From Pseudomonas sp. LRP2-20 (GTDB lineage Bacteria; Pseudomonadota; Gammaproteobacteria; Pseudomonadales; Pseudomonadaceae): a stretch of DNA of 64,000 nt. The stretch is taken from contig NZ_AP025944.1 of the NCBI RefSeq assembly GCF_024349685.1, forward strand, positions 3,664,001 through 3,728,000. Direction: 5' to 3'. The notes under the pieces were generated by a model that searched no databases, was not told where the DNA came from, and saw only the letters and a list, made by a program, of their open reading frames with translations. Numbering within the stretch: the stretch's first letter is position 1; each line of letters begins with the position of its first letter. Both the position numbers and the translations under genes were made by a program. Shown in pieces: positions 9,147 through 17,424 of the stretch.

Positions 9147-9354
9147 GAGTTTGAGACTCCAATAAACAAAAATTACCATACACGCGACCAAGCCCTGCGA
9201 ACAGACAAGCATTAACCCAATCGTGCGGACACTAGTAAAGCAACCCAGACCATCCCCAGAGTCAACCGGGGCCTTAACACCTGAACAGTCGACAGAAGTT
9301 AGTGCCTGGCAGCGCCTTGAATAAGCGGGAAATCTATCCGGCCAATTTTTACCT

Positions 9355-10032
9355 TCAGCGCGAACCGGTAAAATCTGGCGCCCTGCATGCAACCCACCAT
9401 TCGCGTTCCAACGGAACTCTGGCATACATCATGCGCGGCAAAAGTTTTCCAAGTTGTCCGTGGGCTTCTTGAAAATATTGCTCGAACTGCCTGATCGCCT
9501 CGCCCCAGCAGGTCGCTGCACTTGTCTTTTCAAGCGGACATTGAGCCCATGCATAGGTAACGTCATCAAGCTGCTCACGAAGCCTGAAACGTTCCGACAT
9601 GAAGTCCGAATGCAATCTGCTTAGCGATTTCATGAGCCACTCATCATCCCCTCTGCCCAAATACCTCTGATTGGCTGCGGTCAGCGCATCCGTCAAAGCC
9701 TGCAGTTCATTTTTCAAGGCGGAATTATTGGCGGAGTAACGATGAGCATTTGTATCCCAGAAATCTTTCAGCGCGCCCACCGCTTTTTTGTACTCTGCGG
9801 GAAAAAGCCGTACACCGTCGCCTATGCTCACATCAAAACCAGATAGTGTATCGAGCATGCGCTGGTTCATCGTGTGATAAACAACCAGGCAGTCATTGAC
9901 ACTGGATTCAATCAGCTTATCCCCTGGCGTGAGCGAAAATGCGTCGCTTGAAGAGTCAGCCGAAACGGCACTCGACAACGCGAACGTAACCGCGACCCTG
10001 CAGAGTAGAGAATAACCTTTAATAGCTGTCAT
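9355..10032 (-). CDS. Sec-exported helical protein of unknown function
   Basis: A 225-residue product with an N-terminal Sec signal peptide (MTAIKGYSLLCRVAVTFALS, cleavage likely after AVSA near residue 25). The mature part is predicted to be mainly helical, with several Cys residues (CLVVYH, AQCPLEK, ATCWGE, VACRAP) that could form disulfides in the periplasm. GAGGA lies about 10 bases before the ATG. It is upstream of, and in the same orientation as, the 587-residue helical protein (gap 208 bases). It parallels the small exported protein at 14826-15284, which accompanies the two other paralogues. Possible roles are a partner subunit, a chaperone, or a periplasmic protector against the pore-former candidate. 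No family recognised. Confidence 0.8.
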   Translation of the reverse strand: MTAIKGYSLLCRVAVTFALSSAVSADSSSDAFSLTPGDKLIESSVNDCLVVYHTMNQRMLDTLSGFDVSIGDGVRLFPAEYKKAVGALKDFWDTNAHRYSANNSALKNELQALTDALTAANQRYLGRGDDEWLMKSLSRLHSDFMSERFRLREQLDDVTYAWAQCPLEKTSAATCWGEAIRQFEQYFQEAHGQLGKLLPRMMYARVPLEREWWVACRAPDFTGSR

Positions 10033-10394
10033 CGTTGATGGTCCTCAGGCTCGACTAATGGCATTGCACAGACCTGTGCGCCAAAAGATTTAAAGCCCGT
10101 TCTTGCAATCAACTAAGCAGGAACTGCATGCTCATCATCACTAATAACCAAATGGAATATAAATATCTTTTATTATTATTTTAAAGCTTATGCGCCATTC
10201 GCTATAACGGTTGCCACTGTACAGCCGCCAACACCTGGCCAACTGTCTGCAGCGCAACAGCCGATCAACAGAAAACCGCCAAAAACCAACACTCGCAGTG
10301 CGCATCAAGGCTGCAGGCGTTGATTTTCAGCAAAGTTCAAACAGGCACGACGATTGCTCAAGCAAAGTCCCGCTTATTCATCCGGAGACCCGCC
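10033..10394. other. Divergent regulatory region with AT-rich tract
   Basis: This 362-base region separates the exported-protein gene (leftward) from sfnE (rightward). Bases 10150-10190 are almost pure A/T (ATAAATATCTTTTATTATTA), a strong contrast to the GC-rich surroundings. Such tracts in Pseudomonas can be promoter UP elements or sites for the xenogeneic silencers MvaT/MvaU. The right end carries the sigma-54 promoter of sfnE. Confidence 0.5.
10343..10358 (+). promoter_or_regulatory. Sigma-54 (-24/-12) promoter for sfnECR
   Basis: AGGCACGACGATTGCT matches the TGGCACG-N4-TTGCW consensus at all but the first position, with GG (10344-10345) and GC (10356-10357) separated by exactly 10 bases. 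Transcription would start about 12 bases downstream, leaving a short leader before the ATG at 10395. SfnR itself is a sigma-54 activator, so this suggests autoregulation or cross-control by another activator, in addition to the CysB control known for P. putida sfnR. Confidence 0.75.
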
Positions 10395-10955
10395 ATGAGC
10401 ACCCCCTTGAACGTCGTAGCCCTGTCCGGCGGCACTACCCGCCCGTCGCGCACCCTGGCCCTGACCGAGGCCATCCTCGCCGAACTCAGCCAGCACCTGC
10501 ACATCAAGCCGCACCTGATTGAACTGGGCGATATCGCCCGGCCGCTGGGTGCCGCGCTGTGGCGCAGTGAACTGCCCGACGCTGTAGAGCAGCAGCTGCG
10601 CCTGGTCGAGAAGGCCGACTTGCTGGTGGTGGCCTCACCCGTTTACCGCGGCAGCTTCCCTGGTCACTTCAAGCACCTGTTCGACCTGATCGGCCAGGAC
10701 GCGCTGGTCGATACCCCGGTACTGCTCGCCGCCACCGGTGGCAGCGAACGCCACGCGCTGGTGCTCGACCACCAGCTACGCCCGCTGTTCAGCTTCCTGC
10801 AGGCCCTGACCCTGCCAATCGGCGTGTATGCCAGCCAGGCCGAGCTGGCCGATTACCGGGTTTCCAGCGATGCCCTTGGCGCACGTATCCGCCTGGCCGC
10901 CGAGCGCGCCGTGCCGCTGTTCGGCGCCCATCACGCACTCCGTCAAAGCGCCTGA
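10395..10955 (+). CDS. sfnE: NADH-dependent FMN reductase of alkanesulfonate/dimethyl sulfone metabolism
   Basis: A 186-residue flavodoxin-fold reductase of the NADPH_FMN_red family (MsuE/SfnE type). Visible features are the N-terminal phosphate-binding loop ALSGGTTRPSRT and the conserved ASPVYRGSFPGHFKHLFDL. It supplies reduced FMN to two-component monooxygenases that release sulfur from organosulfur compounds. The start at 10395 has GGAG 7 bases upstream and begins MSTPLNVV. It is the first gene of a tight three-gene operon (9 bases to the next gene) in the order reductase, monooxygenase, regulator, which matches sfnECR of P. putida. Confidence 0.9.
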   Translation: MSTPLNVVALSGGTTRPSRTLALTEAILAELSQHLHIKPHLIELGDIARPLGAALWRSELPDAVEQQLRLVEKADLLVVASPVYRGSFPGHFKHLFDLIGQDALVDTPVLLAATGGSERHALVLDHQLRPLFSFLQALTLPIGVYASQAELADYRVSSDALGARIRLAAERAVPLFGAHHALRQSA

Positions 10956-10964
10956 GGAACCGCC

Positions 10965-12149
10965 ATGAATGCACCTTTGCATGCTGCCCGCCCGGCACTG
11001 GCGGTCGCGCGCGAACTGGCCACACAGTTCGCCCAGACCGCAGTGGAGCGCGACGAGCGCGGTGGTACGCCCAAGGCCGAACGCGATGCCCTGCGCAGCA
11101 GCGGTTTGCTGTCACTGGTGATCCCTCAAGCGTTCGGCGGCCAGGGTGCGAACTGGCATGACACCTTCGAGGTGGTGCGTGAGTTCGCCCGGGTCGACAG
11201 TTCGATCGCCCACGTGTTTGGCTTCCATCACCTGATGCTGGCCACCGTGCGCCTGTTCTCGCGCCCGGAGCAGTGGCAACCCTGGTTCGAGCAGACTGCG
11301 CGCAAGCACTGGTTCTGGGGCAACGCACTCAACCCGCTGGACACCCGCACCGTGGTCAAGCACTTCGACGGCTGGTGCGAGTTCTCGGGCAAGAAGAGCT
11401 TCTGCTCCGGAGCCAGCGACTCGGAAATGCTGATCGCTTCGGCAGTGGACGAGCGTGCTGGCGGCAAGCTGCTGATCGCCGCCATTCCCAGCGGGCGCAC
11501 CGGCATCACCCTGCACAACGACTGGAACAACATCGGCCAGCGCCAGACCGACAGCGGCAGCGCCACCTTCGAACGGGTACGGGTCGAGCACAGCGAACTG
11601 CTGCTCGACCCCGGCCCGTTGAGCACCCCCTTCGCCGCCCTGCGCCCGCTGATCGCCCAGCTGCACTTCGCCAACCTGTTCCTCGGTATTGCCGAAGGTG
11701 CCTTTGACGAAGCGCGCCAGTACAGCCTCAAGGAAAGCCGGCCGTGGTTCCGCTCCAGCGCTGCCAGCAGCGCCGAAGACCCTTACGTGCTGCGCCACTA
11801 CGGTGAGTTCTGGGTGGGCCTGGAGAGCGTGCGCCTGCTGATCGCCCGCGCGGCCCGCCAACTCGACAGTGCCTGGGCCAAGGAGCAGGCGCTGAGCGCC
11901 GAGGAGCGCGGTGACCTGGCCCTGGCCATCGGCACCGCCAAGGTCGCGGCCACGCGCCACGGCCTGGACATCTGCAACCGCCTGTTCGAGGTGACCGGCG
12001 CCCGCGCCACCCACGCCTCGCTGCGCTTCGACCGCCACTGGCGCAACCTGAGGACGCAAACCCTGCACGACCCGGTGGATTACCGTATCCACGAGCTCGG
12101 CGAGTGGGCCCTCGGCGGCAAGCGCCCCGCCCCATCCTTCTATTCCTAA
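10965..12149 (+). CDS. sfnC: FMNH2-dependent monooxygenase, acyl-CoA dehydrogenase fold (SfnC/MsuC-like)
   Basis: A 394-residue flavin-dependent enzyme of the acyl-CoA dehydrogenase superfamily, the group containing DszC, MsuC and SfnB. Conserved parts are LVIPQAFGGQGANW near residue 50, FGFHHLMLATV, the flavin-contact region FSGKKSFCSGASDSEML, and RALF-like C-terminal helices. With FMNH2 from SfnE it probably oxidises a methanesulfinate-type intermediate during sulfur starvation. It lies 9 bases after sfnE and 9 bases before sfnR. The exact substrate (methanesulfinate or another C1 sulfur compound) is inferred from family and operon. Confidence 0.85.
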   Translation: MNAPLHAARPALAVARELATQFAQTAVERDERGGTPKAERDALRSSGLLSLVIPQAFGGQGANWHDTFEVVREFARVDSSIAHVFGFHHLMLATVRLFSRPEQWQPWFEQTARKHWFWGNALNPLDTRTVVKHFDGWCEFSGKKSFCSGASDSEMLIASAVDERAGGKLLIAAIPSGRTGITLHNDWNNIGQRQTDSGSATFERVRVEHSELLLDPGPLSTPFAALRPLIAQLHFANLFLGIAEGAFDEARQYSLKESRPWFRSSAASSAEDPYVLRHYGEFWVGLESVRLLIARAARQLDSAWAKEQALSAEERGDLALAIGTAKVAATRHGLDICNRLFEVTGARATHASLRFDRHWRNLRTQTLHDPVDYRIHELGEWALGGKRPAPSFYS

Positions 12150-12158
12150 GGATCGCTC

Positions 12159-13259
12159 ATGCAACTGCTGACCCTCCCCCCGTCACCGACATTGGCTACC
12201 TCGATCAGGGCGACCGCACAGGTCTTCGAAGACCCCAGGTCGCAGGCGCTGCTCGCCCACCTGCAACAGGTCGCCCCCAGCGAGGCCAGCGTCCTGATCA
12301 TTGGCGAAACCGGCACGGGCAAGGAGCTGGTCGCGCGCCACATCCACAACCTCAGCGGCCGGCGCAACGGCCCGTTCATCGCGGTGAACTGCGGCGCGTT
12401 CTCCGAGTCGCTGGTGGAGGCCGAGCTGTTCGGTCATGAAAAAGGCGCCTTCACCGGCGCCCTGGCAGCCAAGGCCGGCTGGTTCGAAGAGGCCAACGGC
12501 GGCACGCTGTTCCTCGACGAGATCGGTGATCTGCCGCTGCCAATCCAGGTCAAGCTGCTGCGCGTGTTGCAGGAGCGCGAAGTGGTGCGCCTGGGGTCGC
12601 GCAAGAGCATCCCGATCAATGTGCGGGTGCTGGCGGCGACCAACGTGCAGCTGGAGAAAGCGATCAACGCCGGGCACTTCCGGGAAGACCTGTATTACCG
12701 GCTGAACGTGGTGACCCTGCAACTGCACCCGCTGCGCGACCGGCCGGGAGATATCCTGCCGCTGGCCCGGCATTTCATCCGCAGCTACAGCGAACGGCTG
12801 GGCTACGGGCCGGTGGAACTGAGCCCCAAGGCCCAGGCCAAGCTGGTCGAGTACAGCTGGCCAGGCAATATTCGCGAGCTGGAAAACGTCATCCACCACA
12901 GCCTGCTGACCTGCGGCGACGGGCTGGTGCAGGCGCAGGACCTGCGCCTGTCCAACCTGCGCCTGGAGCGCCAGGAGGATGGGCCGGCAAACCACGGCGT
13001 GGAGGACCTGCTGCAACAGGCGTTCAGCCGGTTGTACGAGGAACAGCCCGGGGATTTGTACGAGAAGGTCGAGAATGCCCTGCTGCGCTCGGCGTATCAC
13101 TTCTGCCATTACAACCAGGTGCATACCGCGCAGTTGCTTGGGTTGTCGCGCAACGTCACGCGCACCCGGCTGATTGCGATCGGAGAGCTGGTGGTGAACA
13201 AGCGCCGGGTTCAGGCGCAACAGGTGCTGGATACGCGGGTGGTGCGGTTGTCTATCTGA
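12159..13259 (+). CDS. sfnR: Sigma-54-dependent transcriptional activator SfnR
   Basis: A 366-residue enhancer-binding protein consisting of an AAA+ domain and a C-terminal Fis-type helix-turn-helix, with no N-terminal receiver or sensor domain. Visible motifs: Walker A GETGTGKE (49-56), the sigma-54-contacting loop GAFTGA (96-101), Walker B GGTLFLDE, and the DNA-binding helix region around [14 protein letters not shown] near the end. AAGGA precedes the ATG. SfnR activates dimethyl sulfone utilisation genes in P. putida when preferred sulfur is lacking. Without a sensory domain its activity is probably set by its own expression level, which fits control of the operon by CysB and perhaps by the upstream -24/-12 promoter. 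Confidence 0.92.
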   Translation: MQLLTLPPSPTLATSIRATAQVFEDPRSQALLAHLQQVAPSEASVLIIGETGTGKELVARHIHNLSGRRNGPFIAVNCGAFSESLVEAELFGHEKGAFTGALAAKAGWFEEANGGTLFLDEIGDLPLPIQVKLLRVLQEREVVRLGSRKSIPINVRVLAATNVQLEKAINAGHFREDLYYRLNVVTLQLHPLRDRPGDILPLARHFIRSYSERLGYGPVELSPKAQAKLVEYSWPGNIRELENVIHHSLLTCGDGLVQAQDLRLSNLRLERQEDGPANHGVEDLLQQAFSRLYEEQPGDLYEKVENALLRSAYHFCHYNQVHTAQLLGLSRNVTRTRLIAIGELVVNKRRVQAQQVLDTRVVRLSI

Positions 13260-13282
13260 TTGCCGCTATGAACGCCAGGCCC

Positions 13283-13316
13283 GGTGGTCGGCAGGCCGCT
13301 GGTGAAGCCGACCACT
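13283..13316. terminator. Hairpin between sfnR and the third helical gene
   Basis: GGTGGTCGGC at 13283-13292 pairs with GCCGACCACT at 13307-13316 (one G-T pair, 14-base loop) between convergent stops at 13259 and 13323. There is no T run. It is probably a shared transcription barrier. Confidence 0.5.
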
Positions 13317-13322
13317 GACCAA

Positions 13323-14813
13323 TCATCCGAGTGGATTACCGCTGTCAAGATAACCGTGGAAGATCTCCAGATACCCTTGCAGTTCATTCAGGCGCGAAGT
13401 GCGGCGCTGATCACGCTCAGCGCCGAGCTTGTTCAGGTAGTCGATGACCTTGTCCAGGTGCAAATCGAGATCGGTACTGAGCAGGTATTGGCCGCTCAGT
13501 TTATTGAGCCTGAGCCACGCAACATTGAAGGAGCGCGCAAACAGGTCGCCCAGTTGCGCAACAGCCAACCATTGCCCGGCCTGTTCGATGAACAGCCCGT
13601 CGGTGGTTCTGATCAGATGTTCGATGCGGTTGGGGCCAAGGGATGTAGTTTGCTCAAGGTCCTCATACAGGTCGATGCGCGCCTGCCCATCCGCCACTAT
13701 GGTCACCATGAAATCTGCAAATGAGCGAAAGAAAAACTCCATGACTTCAACGATTTCAATATTGCGTGTCAGCGCCCGCAAGCTGAGGTTGAAGGCACGG
13801 ATGCCTAGTTCGACGGTTTTCTTCTCGCGGCAACAGCCGACCAGCAACGCCTTTATTTTGCTCAGTTCATCTTCGTGAACGGCGCACAACTGCTCATACT
13901 TCTTGACGCGTTCCAGCAAGGTAATGTGCCGGCGCAGAATCGAGTTCGCTTGCTCCTGTGTTACACGCCCACGCTCATGCGCTTCGGCCACTGCCTGCGC
14001 CTGGCAGACATTGCTGAACCGGCACGCCGCTATTATCGAAACGTCCGCTACCGCCTTGAATACCGGATGCGGCAACAGCGTCGAGACCCATTCGACGCCA
14101 AGGGCGATAAGGATGCTCATGGCCAGTTTCGATTGCAGGACCTGCTGTTCGTAGCGTTCCACTTCGCCATGGATTTCAGCGGCGAGCTTATCTATCTCCT
14201 GCCGACGCTTTTCAGCATCTTGGTATTCAAGCGCGAAGGCTTCATTGTCCTTGATGAACTCACCGAGCGCGATTTCACTGTCATGCTTCGCCTGCAGAGT
14301 TTCATCGAGGATCGCGTTGTAGCTTTGCGCGATGGACGCCAGCTCTTGCCTGACTTGCGCAGCTTTACCAGCGATGTCCTTGCCCATCGCCAGCAGGGTT
14401 TCGCTGACGAAAGGTCGCAGCTGAGCCAACTGGCCCACACCCCTCACTTTCAGCCAGGCCGGCAATGCCTCGCCGAGTTGCGCATGAATGCCTTGCGCTA
14501 CCTTTACCGCGTTCGTGATGGCACGTTCACTGTCCTGCTGTGCAGTGATCAGTTTGTCGATGATCTTGTTGATCTGTATGCGAATCTTGTCTTGATCGTG
14601 AGGCGTTATGTTGTAGGCGATGATCAGCAGATCGATGGCGTGATCGGTATCACCTTGGAAATCGGCAAGGTTGTATCCGTTTTCAATCTTTTCGATGAAG
14701 CTCTGCACCAACGCCGCCTGTGCTTCAGGCAAAAGCAAGGGCTTGCATTTGATCAGCGCATTGACCTGAAGGCGGATACGTTCGGTAATTTCATCGCCAT
14801 GGGATGTGGACAT
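13323..14813 (-). CDS. Alpha-helical protein with central hydrophobic segment (paralogue 3, shorter)
   Basis: A 496-residue protein. AAGGAG sits 8 bases before ATG 14813, an excellent site. It shares with the other two paralogues the N-terminal motif DTDHAIDLLIIAYNITP (56-72), AQQDSERAI, and the C-terminal EFFFRSFADFM, GQWLAVA and LRLNKLSGQY. Its central hydrophobic segment (about 230-265, LAMSILIALGVEWVSTLLP) is less glycine-rich, and the coiled coil after it is about 75 residues shorter, which accounts for the length difference. No signal peptide. It is the last gene of a three-gene minus-strand set, 12 bases after the small exported protein. The function is unknown; by analogy with bi- and tripartite helical pore-forming toxins the paralogues could be different subunits of one pore. 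Confidence 0.85.
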   Translation of the reverse strand: MSTSHGDEITERIRLQVNALIKCKPLLLPEAQAALVQSFIEKIENGYNLADFQGDTDHAIDLLIIAYNITPHDQDKIRIQINKIIDKLITAQQDSERAITNAVKVAQGIHAQLGEALPAWLKVRGVGQLAQLRPFVSETLLAMGKDIAGKAAQVRQELASIAQSYNAILDETLQAKHDSEIALGEFIKDNEAFALEYQDAEKRRQEIDKLAAEIHGEVERYEQQVLQSKLAMSILIALGVEWVSTLLPHPVFKAVADVSIIAACRFSNVCQAQAVAEAHERGRVTQEQANSILRRHITLLERVKKYEQLCAVHEDELSKIKALLVGCCREKKTVELGIRAFNLSLRALTRNIEIVEVMEFFFRSFADFMVTIVADGQARIDLYEDLEQTTSLGPNRIEHLIRTTDGLFIEQAGQWLAVAQLGDLFARSFNVAWLRLNKLSGQYLLSTDLDLHLDKVIDYLNKLGAERDQRRTSRLNELQGYLEIFHGYLDSGNPLG

Positions 14814-14825
14814 CTCGATAGCTCC

Positions 14826-15284
14826 TTACTCACCCGCTACCGGCTCGGCTGCCTCCTGCGCCTGCAGAAGCGTCGCGCTCAACTCCCGAACCAGAGTGAG
14901 GTTCTCTCTGTATTCGCTCTGCATCTGCTGGAGTTCAAGGTCCAGTTTGTTCCATAACACCTTAAATTTTCCAATATATTCTTGACTGGCCACTGTTGCC
15001 GAGAATAAGCAACCGCTGTCGGCTGAATCGGCGGCCTGGGCTTTTATGCTTTCGATGTTTTCTTTACTGCCCTTGTCGAATTCCTGAGCCTTTTCATGCC
15101 ATTCGGCAATGACTGTTTCGAGCTTGTCTCGCTGTGCCTCCAGAGTCTTTTGGTAGTCGCCGAGCTGCTGGACGGCTTCATTCAACGATTCGAGCGGCTG
15201 GGCAAAGGTGAGGGAAGCCCCCAGGAACAAACAGGCACAGGGCACTGCAATGAATGCGTGATTAAACGAAAGGCTTGCCATCAT
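14826..15284 (-). CDS. Small Sec-exported helical protein
   Basis: A 152-residue product with a Sec signal peptide (FIAVPCACLFLGASLTFA, cleavage likely before QPLES) and a mature chain that is mostly heptad-rich helix (QLGDYQKTLEAQRDKLETVI). Two ATG codons are adjacent (15284 and 15281) with GGAA about 9 bases upstream. It lies between the 599-residue and 496-residue helical proteins (81 and 12 bases away), so the three are probably one operon. It has the same small-exported-next-to-large-helical arrangement as the 9355-10032 gene but no obvious sequence similarity to it. Accessory subunit or periplasmic protector are possible; no family recognised. Confidence 0.8.
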   Translation of the reverse strand: MMASLSFNHAFIAVPCACLFLGASLTFAQPLESLNEAVQQLGDYQKTLEAQRDKLETVIAEWHEKAQEFDKGSKENIESIKAQAADSADSGCLFSATVASQEYIGKFKVLWNKLDLELQQMQSEYRENLTLVRELSATLLQAQEAAEPVAGE

Positions 15285-15365
15285 TGATCATTTCCAAATT
15301 GCGTAAAGACGAAGCGCAGGCAGTACCTGCGCTTACCCGCCGACATAGAGGACCGGCCCCCGCCG

Positions 15366-17165
15366 TCAGGCTTGCTCCGCAGCTTTCTTGATCTGCTGGC
15401 GGTAGCTGTCCAAGTCGCTGAGGCGCTGATCCTGCATGGATTTGCGCACCGTCACGATTTTGTCGAGCTGGGTGGCTGCGGTATTGAGATACTCGCCAAG
15501 CTGCTCGCCACTGATGTAGTTGCCGTTCAGCGTGTTGAGCTTGCTCCAACCGTCCCTGAAGGTGTCGGCGAACGTCGAGCAAACTCTGGCCGCCGCCAGC
15601 CACTGCGCCGTCTGCTCGATGAAGAACACATCGGTGGAGAGAAACACCTGATCACGTTTGTGCTGACGCAACGTTTCGCTCTGGGCCACTTTTTCGTAGC
15701 TTGCGACCTGGGCATCGGCACTGTCGCAGACCTGTTGCATGTACGACGAGAACGACAGGAAAAAGTGCGCAATCTCCTCGACGATTTCCTTGGTACGCTT
15801 CAACGCCGTCATACTCACGTTGAGCGAACGGATCGCCAGCTCGTTGGTTTCCTGTTCATCCCGCTGGCCCGCCATCAACGTCTTGAGCGTTATCAGCTCG
15901 GCAGCGTGCTCACTGCGCTTGGCTTCATAGGCCTCTGCCTTGTCCACCATCTGCAGCTGCAAGTCGCGCAGACTCTTGGCTTTGGTGGTCTGTTGCTCGC
16001 TGATTGTATCTGCGAGCTTTTCCAGTTGGGCCAGTGCCCCTTGAATCTCGTCCATCTCGCTCTGGAGCTTGGTGTTTTTCAGCATCGTCGCCTTCTCGGC
16101 CTCTTCTGCCTTGTCAATCCGAGCCTGCAAGCCGTTGCTTTCTTCTTCGCTCTGCCCCGACAGCTTCGCCTGTTCGGCCTTGAGCGACTGCACCTGCTCG
16201 CGCTGTTTTTCGAGGGTGTCCTGCGAGTCTTTAAGATCGCTTTGCAGACGGCTTTGCTTCTCACGCATCTTGATTGCCTTGTCGGTATCTGCGTTAGTCA
16301 TCACCCGCTGGCTTACGCTGCCGGCCGCGGCAGCGCCGGCAAGAAGCGGCACGCCGCCCCCACTGACCAGCGCCACGACGGGAAGCACAGCGCTTACGAC
16401 ATCGAGCAACCCCCGCAAGAAAGCCGCACTGGAAGCCTTGCTCTCTGCACTCTCGGCCTGGTTCTGATAATCCTCGGCCAGCTTCTGGAACTTTTCCACC
16501 TGCTTGCGCATGTCGTCCACCAGGCCTTCAAGCGCTTCGCTTCTGGCCTTGGAGGCACGTATCTCGTCGGCCAGTTTTGATTGGGCCTTGAGGGTTTCGC
16601 CCAGCAGCAATTCACTGCTATCGGTTACGCCTTGGGTTTCGTTAATGATCACGTCATAGTCCTTGGCAATGGCCAACAACCTGTCCTTGACGTTCACGGC
16701 CTTTTCTTCGATGAACTTCGCCAGGTCACTCAGGTCCTTGGCGATGAATGCCTTGATCTCCTCGGTGACTTCGCTTTCCTTGATGTCCAGCCATCCCGGA
16801 AGCTCATTGCGCAGCCTCTGGTCGATGGTAGAGGCGACCGCGAACGCCTCGTTGATAGTCGTCTCGCTGGCTTGCTGAGCGTCGATCAACTTGCTCATGA
16901 TGGCCGAGATCTTGTTGCGAATCTGCGCTTGCGACTGAGGCGTCGTGTTGTAGGCGATGTACAGCAACTCAATGGCATGATCGGTGTCGGTCTTGGCCCG
17001 GTCCGTGTCATAGCTGCCTTCGATCTGCTCGACGTAACGGTTGACGATCTCTGCGTCACGGCCTGGCAACTGCAGAGGCTGCTGGGTGCGAATCTGTTCG
17101 ACGTGCTTGGCAATGGCATCGGCCAATTGCGTGGCCTTGCTGACAAAAGGACTGATGGTGGACAT
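15366..17165 (-). CDS. Large alpha-helical protein with central hydrophobic segment, pore-former candidate (paralogue 2)
   Basis: A 599-residue protein. The start at 17165 (MSTISPFVSK) has AGAGGA at proper distance; the ATG two codons earlier abuts that site and is less likely. It is closely similar to the 587-residue protein at 7383-9146, including TDTDHAIELLYIAYNTTP (60-77), PGWLDIKES, coiled coil 190-245, a hydrophobic segment (249-284, FLRGLLDVVSAVLPVVALVS), a second coiled coil (300-410) and EIVEEIAHFFLSFSSYM. No signal peptide. As the first gene of a minus-strand set with the 152- and 496-residue proteins it is probably co-transcribed with both. A membrane-inserting role is inferred from the architecture only. 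Confidence 0.85.
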   Translation of the reverse strand: MSTISPFVSKATQLADAIAKHVEQIRTQQPLQLPGRDAEIVNRYVEQIEGSYDTDRAKTDTDHAIELLYIAYNTTPQSQAQIRNKISAIMSKLIDAQQASETTINEAFAVASTIDQRLRNELPGWLDIKESEVTEEIKAFIAKDLSDLAKFIEEKAVNVKDRLLAIAKDYDVIINETQGVTDSSELLLGETLKAQSKLADEIRASKARSEALEGLVDDMRKQVEKFQKLAEDYQNQAESAESKASSAAFLRGLLDVVSAVLPVVALVSGGGVPLLAGAAAAGSVSQRVMTNADTDKAIKMREKQSRLQSDLKDSQDTLEKQREQVQSLKAEQAKLSGQSEEESNGLQARIDKAEEAEKATMLKNTKLQSEMDEIQGALAQLEKLADTISEQQTTKAKSLRDLQLQMVDKAEAYEAKRSEHAAELITLKTLMAGQRDEQETNELAIRSLNVSMTALKRTKEIVEEIAHFFLSFSSYMQQVCDSADAQVASYEKVAQSETLRQHKRDQVFLSTDVFFIEQTAQWLAAARVCSTFADTFRDGWSKLNTLNGNYISGEQLGEYLNTAATQLDKIVTVRKSMQDQRLSDLDSYRQQIKKAAEQA

Positions 17166-17326
17166 GGGCATTCCTCTGCACAGGGGGTGGTCTAAGTGCG
17201 AATCGCTATTCAAGAACACCCTGCGCAGGGACACTACTCGGAACTGTTTGCACCCGCCCCACCGCTGCCTTCAGTTCGCACGATCAGAAACGGCTGCGCC
17301 GCCGACCCCAGGAAACAGGCCGCCGC

Positions 17327-17423
17327 CGGCCTGGGCAAGCCCGCTCCGACAGGTACAGCACAGGTCTCGAAGACTGTGGTTATCCTGTGGGAGCGAGCTT
17401 GCCCGCGAAGAGGCCGGTACAGG
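17327..17423. repeat. REP-type inverted pair, left copy degenerate
   Basis: The right element (17384-17423) has the pseudomonad REP core CCTGTGGGAGCGAGCTTGCC followed by CGCGAAGAGGCCGG. The left element (about 17327-17353, GGCAAGCCCGCTCCGACAGG) is its diverged reverse complement. It lies in the 259-base gap upstream of paralogue 2 and overlaps nothing else. Confidence 0.6.
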
Positions 17424-17424
17424 C

